Origin: Calditrichota bacterium
GTDB taxonomy: Bacteria > Zhuqueibacterota > Zhuqueibacteria > Oleimicrobiales > Geothermoviventaceae
DNA length: 9,310 nt
Assembly (NCBI GenBank): GCA_013152765.1
Contig: JAADFT010000030.1
Coordinates: 1-9,310 of the forward strand
Direction: 5' to 3'
Positions 7,556-9,310 of the stretch are shown here, piece by piece. The notes beneath the pieces were generated by a model, which saw nothing but the letters and a program-made list of their open reading frames with translations, had not been told where the DNA came from and did no database searches. The stretch's first letter is position 1. Each line of letters opens with the position of its first letter. The position numbers and the translations under genes were made by a program.

Positions 7556-8647
7556 TTGCACATTCTTGAAACGATTTCGGAGAACACCGGGTTACCGGTT
7601 ACCGACCATGCCTTCGACCGCATCCTTACCGCCTTAGCGGCCACGACCGACCCGTGGAAGGTGGTTGATCTGGCAGATCAGCCCTTCAATCTCACGGTCG
7701 AGGCCGTCAAGGTGATGGCGGACGAAGGCTTGCTGAGATTCGAGGGCGGCCAGGTACACCTCACGGAGTCGGGTGCGGAGCTGTTGCAGAGCCGGGGGAT
7801 CGTTCCTCCCAGATCATTCCGCTGCCCGACGTGTGCGGGTACGGGACTTTCTTTAGCCGACCTCGAAGAAGCGTTTACCACATTCCGAGACATTGCCGCA
7901 GGACGTCCCGAGCCGACGGACGACTTTGACCAGGGCGTGTTGACGCCGGAGTCGGCCATGCGGCGCGCGGCGCTCATGCTGCAAAACGGCGACGTGACCG
8001 GCAAACGCGTGGCCATTCTTGGCGACGACGACCTGATGACCCTGGCCATCGGGCTGGCCGGAAAGCCGAAAGAGATCGTCACGTTCGAGATCGACGAGCG
8101 CTACGTGCGCTACATCCGCGAACACGCGGAGAGGCTGAACATTCCCGCGCGCGTGCTCACGTTCGATCTTCGCAAAAAGTTGCCCGACGATCTTTTCGCG
8201 CAATTCGACACGTTCCTGACCGACCCGCCCGAGAACTACGCGGGTCTCTTCCTCTTTCTCGAGCGCGGCTTTGGGCTGCTCAAGCCCGGCGACGGTCACG
8301 CTGGCTACTTCGGCATGACGCTCACGGAGTCGTCTCTGCGCAAGTGGAAGAACCTCCAGAAGTGGCTTGTGAACGAGCACGACGTCGTGCTGACGCACCT
8401 CATCTACGAACACAGCGAGTACGAAAACTGGGGCTTTCTCCTGGAAAGCATCCGGAACGACGTGGAGCCGTACACGCATTTCCCGAAGATCAACTGGTAC
8501 CGGAGCTCCTTGTACCGGGTGGAAACCCTGGCGGACTTCGAACCTCAGAACATTTCGTTCGAGGGCGAAGACATCTACAGCGACGAGGAGCGACTGATCT
8601 ACTCGAAAATGGCTGCGCACCGCAAAGAAACTGGTGAAAGGAGGTGA
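7556..8647 (+). CDS. bpsA: N4-bis(aminopropyl)spermidine synthase (branched-chain polyamine synthase)
   Basis: BpsA transfers aminopropyl groups from decarboxylated S-adenosylmethionine to the central nitrogen of spermidine, giving quaternary branched polyamines that stabilise nucleic acids in thermophiles; it is cytosolic. The 363-residue protein has a winged-helix-like N-terminal domain (about 1-80: DPWKVVDLADQPFNLT...LTESG), a short CPTC motif (90-93), GRPEP and FDQ (116-126), then a Rossmann-type aminopropyltransferase domain: VAILGDDDL (152-160, acidic active-site loop), FEIDE (177-181, cosubstrate acidic loop), FDTFLTDPPE (217-226) and GYFGMTLTESS. These match the DUF43/BpsA family, whose members are about 350 residues. 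I choose TTG 7556 because GGAGG (7544-7548) sits seven bases before it and the protein then begins like archaeal BpsA. The frame is open back to a TTG at 7466, but that extension has no ribosome site. speD follows after three bases and supplies the aminopropyl donor. No spermidine synthase is in the window. Confidence 0.93.
   Translation: MHILETISENTGLPVTDHAFDRILTALAATTDPWKVVDLADQPFNLTVEAVKVMADEGLLRFEGGQVHLTESGAELLQSRGIVPPRSFRCPTCAGTGLSLADLEEAFTTFRDIAAGRPEPTDDFDQGVLTPESAMRRAALMLQNGDVTGKRVAILGDDDLMTLAIGLAGKPKEIVTFEIDERYVRYIREHAERLNIPARVLTFDLRKKLPDDLFAQFDTFLTDPPENYAGLFLFLERGFGLLKPGDGHAGYFGMTLTESSLRKWKNLQKWLVNEHDVVLTHLIYEHSEYENWGFLLESIRNDVEPYTHFPKINWYRSSLYRVETLADFEPQNISFEGEDIYSDEERLIYSKMAAHRKETGERR
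8637..8647 (+). promoter_or_regulatory. Near-perfect Shine-Dalgarno site of speD overlapping the bpsA stop codon
   Basis: AAAGGAGGTGA is an eleven-base complement to the 3' end of 16S rRNA, with GGAGG ending six bases before the speD ATG. Its last three bases, TGA (8645-8647), are the stop codon of bpsA. This arrangement favours re-initiation and strong, coupled translation of speD. Confidence 0.9.
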
Positions 8648-8650
8648 GCC

Positions 8651-9052
8651 ATGGAACATCTTGGCCGGCACCTGATTCTGGAGTACTGGGAAGCAACGAA
8701 CCTGAACAGCCCTGAACTGACGGAACGTGCCCTGACCGAAGCAGCGCTGGCAGGTGGAGCGACTTTGCTGAGTGTTCGGACGCACCAGTTTGCGCCGCAG
8801 GGAGTCTCAGGCGTGGCAATCATTGCCGAATCGCACCTTTCGATTCACACCTGGCCGGAGTACAACTACGCGGCTGTCGATATTTTTACGTGTGGGGACC
8901 GGGTTGACCCCCACAAAATGGATGAGGTGCTTTCGAAGTATTTTCGCCCGAAGCGGAAAAACATCACCGAAATGCTCCGTGGCCTCCGAATGGAGGAAGA
9001 TGACGAACAAAAGCAGAAGGAAACGGCTGAGTTCGAAGTCGGTCAGCTCTGA
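8651..9052 (+). CDS. speD: S-adenosylmethionine decarboxylase proenzyme (bacterial/archaeal short type)
   Basis: SpeD decarboxylates S-adenosylmethionine to the aminopropyl donor for polyamine synthesis. It is a pyruvoyl enzyme made as a 133-residue proenzyme that cuts itself. The cleavage motif ESHLSIHTWPEY (60-71) is intact: the chain breaks between Glu60 and Ser61, and Ser61 becomes the pyruvoyl group. His66 and Cys81 (FTCGD) stand in the spacing expected for the processing and catalytic residues of the short class, as in Thermotoga maritima. HLILEYWEA at the N-terminus and GVSGVAIIAESH are typical. The last 20 residues are a charged tail rich in E, D and K (MEEDDEQKQKE) beyond the core fold, a little longer than usual. 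The ATG follows a near-perfect ribosome site. It forms a two-gene operon with bpsA, ending in the terminator at 9081. Confidence 0.97.
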   Translation: MEHLGRHLILEYWEATNLNSPELTERALTEAALAGGATLLSVRTHQFAPQGVSGVAIIAESHLSIHTWPEYNYAAVDIFTCGDRVDPHKMDEVLSKYFRPKRKNITEMLRGLRMEEDDEQKQKETAEFEVGQL

Positions 9053-9080
9053 CTACAATTCGACAGCGGAGATCCTCGCG

Positions 9081-9113
9081 CGGGGCTGCAGGTTGCAGCC
9101 CCGTTCGCTTTCT
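9081..9113 (+). terminator. Intrinsic terminator of the bpsA-speD operon
   Basis: CGGGGCTGCA (9081-9090), loop GGT, and TGCAGCCCCG (9094-9103) form a perfect ten-pair GC-rich stem, followed by TTCGCTTTCT (9104-9113). The stem begins 28 bases after the speD stop codon. The T-run is interrupted, but the strong stem and its position make the call good. Confidence 0.85.
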
Positions 9114-9210
9114 GGGGGCGAAATGCCGCAAATCAGTCCTGCAAACCGTTTCACACCCCGGACTTCTTCCGTTTCTCATTTCCTGCTCATTTCCAACATT
9201 TCTTTCGTCC

Positions 9211-9226
9211 AGTTTTCATGAGAACT
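9211..9226. promoter_or_regulatory. Imperfect 16-bp palindrome, possible operator
   Basis: AGTTTTCA directly followed by TGAGAACT: eight-base arms with a single mismatch (T against G). It lies after a pyrimidine-rich stretch (about 9165-9210) and ahead of the nine-base repeat. It might serve a gene beyond the right edge; nothing else supports this. From 9114 to 9310 I see no gene. Confidence 0.25.
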
Positions 9227-9232
9227 CTCACA

Positions 9233-9268
9233 AACCGCAGAACCGCGGGGGCGCAGAGAACGCAGGGA
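9233..9268 (+). repeat. Degenerate nine-base tandem repeat, about four units
   Basis: Units AACCGCAGA, ACCGCGGGG, GCGCAGAGA and ACGCAGGGA follow each other without gaps, approximating a consensus of ACGCAGRGA. Similar CGCAGAG-type stretches are often seen in intergenic DNA of varied bacteria. No spacer or dyad symmetry is present. The function is unknown; the array ends in non-repeated sequence by 9269. Confidence 0.6.
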
Positions 9269-9310
9269 ATTTCACGGGAACACCAACCACTGACTTGTTG
9301 GCTGGGCCTG

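Noticed and set aside
7853..8785. Minus-strand reading frame of 310 codons
   Set aside because: It covers bpsA and the start of speD on the opposite strand, both well identified; no motif or ribosome site supports it.

Overview
The window comes from a bacterial chromosome that looks moderately GC-rich by eye (not counted), probably a thermophile. The main clue is a bpsA-speD pair: BpsA makes branched polyamines, which are mostly known from thermophilic bacteria and archaea. Strong Shine-Dalgarno sites, signal peptides, a TPR protein resembling the RMDN family, and degenerate short-period intergenic repeats are compatible with an environmental lineage. The phylum cannot be fixed from this sequence alone.

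Left part, minus strand (1-4717): uvrA runs off the left edge with about 26 C-terminal residues missing. Upstream of it, in the same direction, lies a gene for a secreted GH57-type glycosidase. The 109-bp gap between them is mostly a degenerate heptanucleotide tandem repeat (2780-2856), and this repeat contains the stop codon of the glycosidase gene.

Middle part (4630-5023): a divergent intergenic region carries a sigma-70-like promoter for each side and a perfect 9+2+9 palindrome between them, a plausible operator.

Right part, plus strand (5024-9052): an exported TPR/RMDN-like protein is followed by about 300 bp without a recognisable gene. Next comes a predicted lipoprotein with a glycosidase-like barrel, then the translationally coupled bpsA-speD operon, which ends in a clear intrinsic terminator. 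SpeD makes decarboxylated S-adenosylmethionine, the aminopropyl donor, and BpsA transfers aminopropyl groups onto spermidine to give N4-branched polyamines. The final 200 bp hold a possible operator palindrome and a degenerate nine-base repeat, with no gene visible.

I see no mobile element, CRISPR array or RNA gene. The most unusual items are the bacterial branched-polyamine operon, the RMDN-like exported TPR protein, the two poorly classified extracytoplasmic glycosidase-like proteins, and the repeat that ends a gene.
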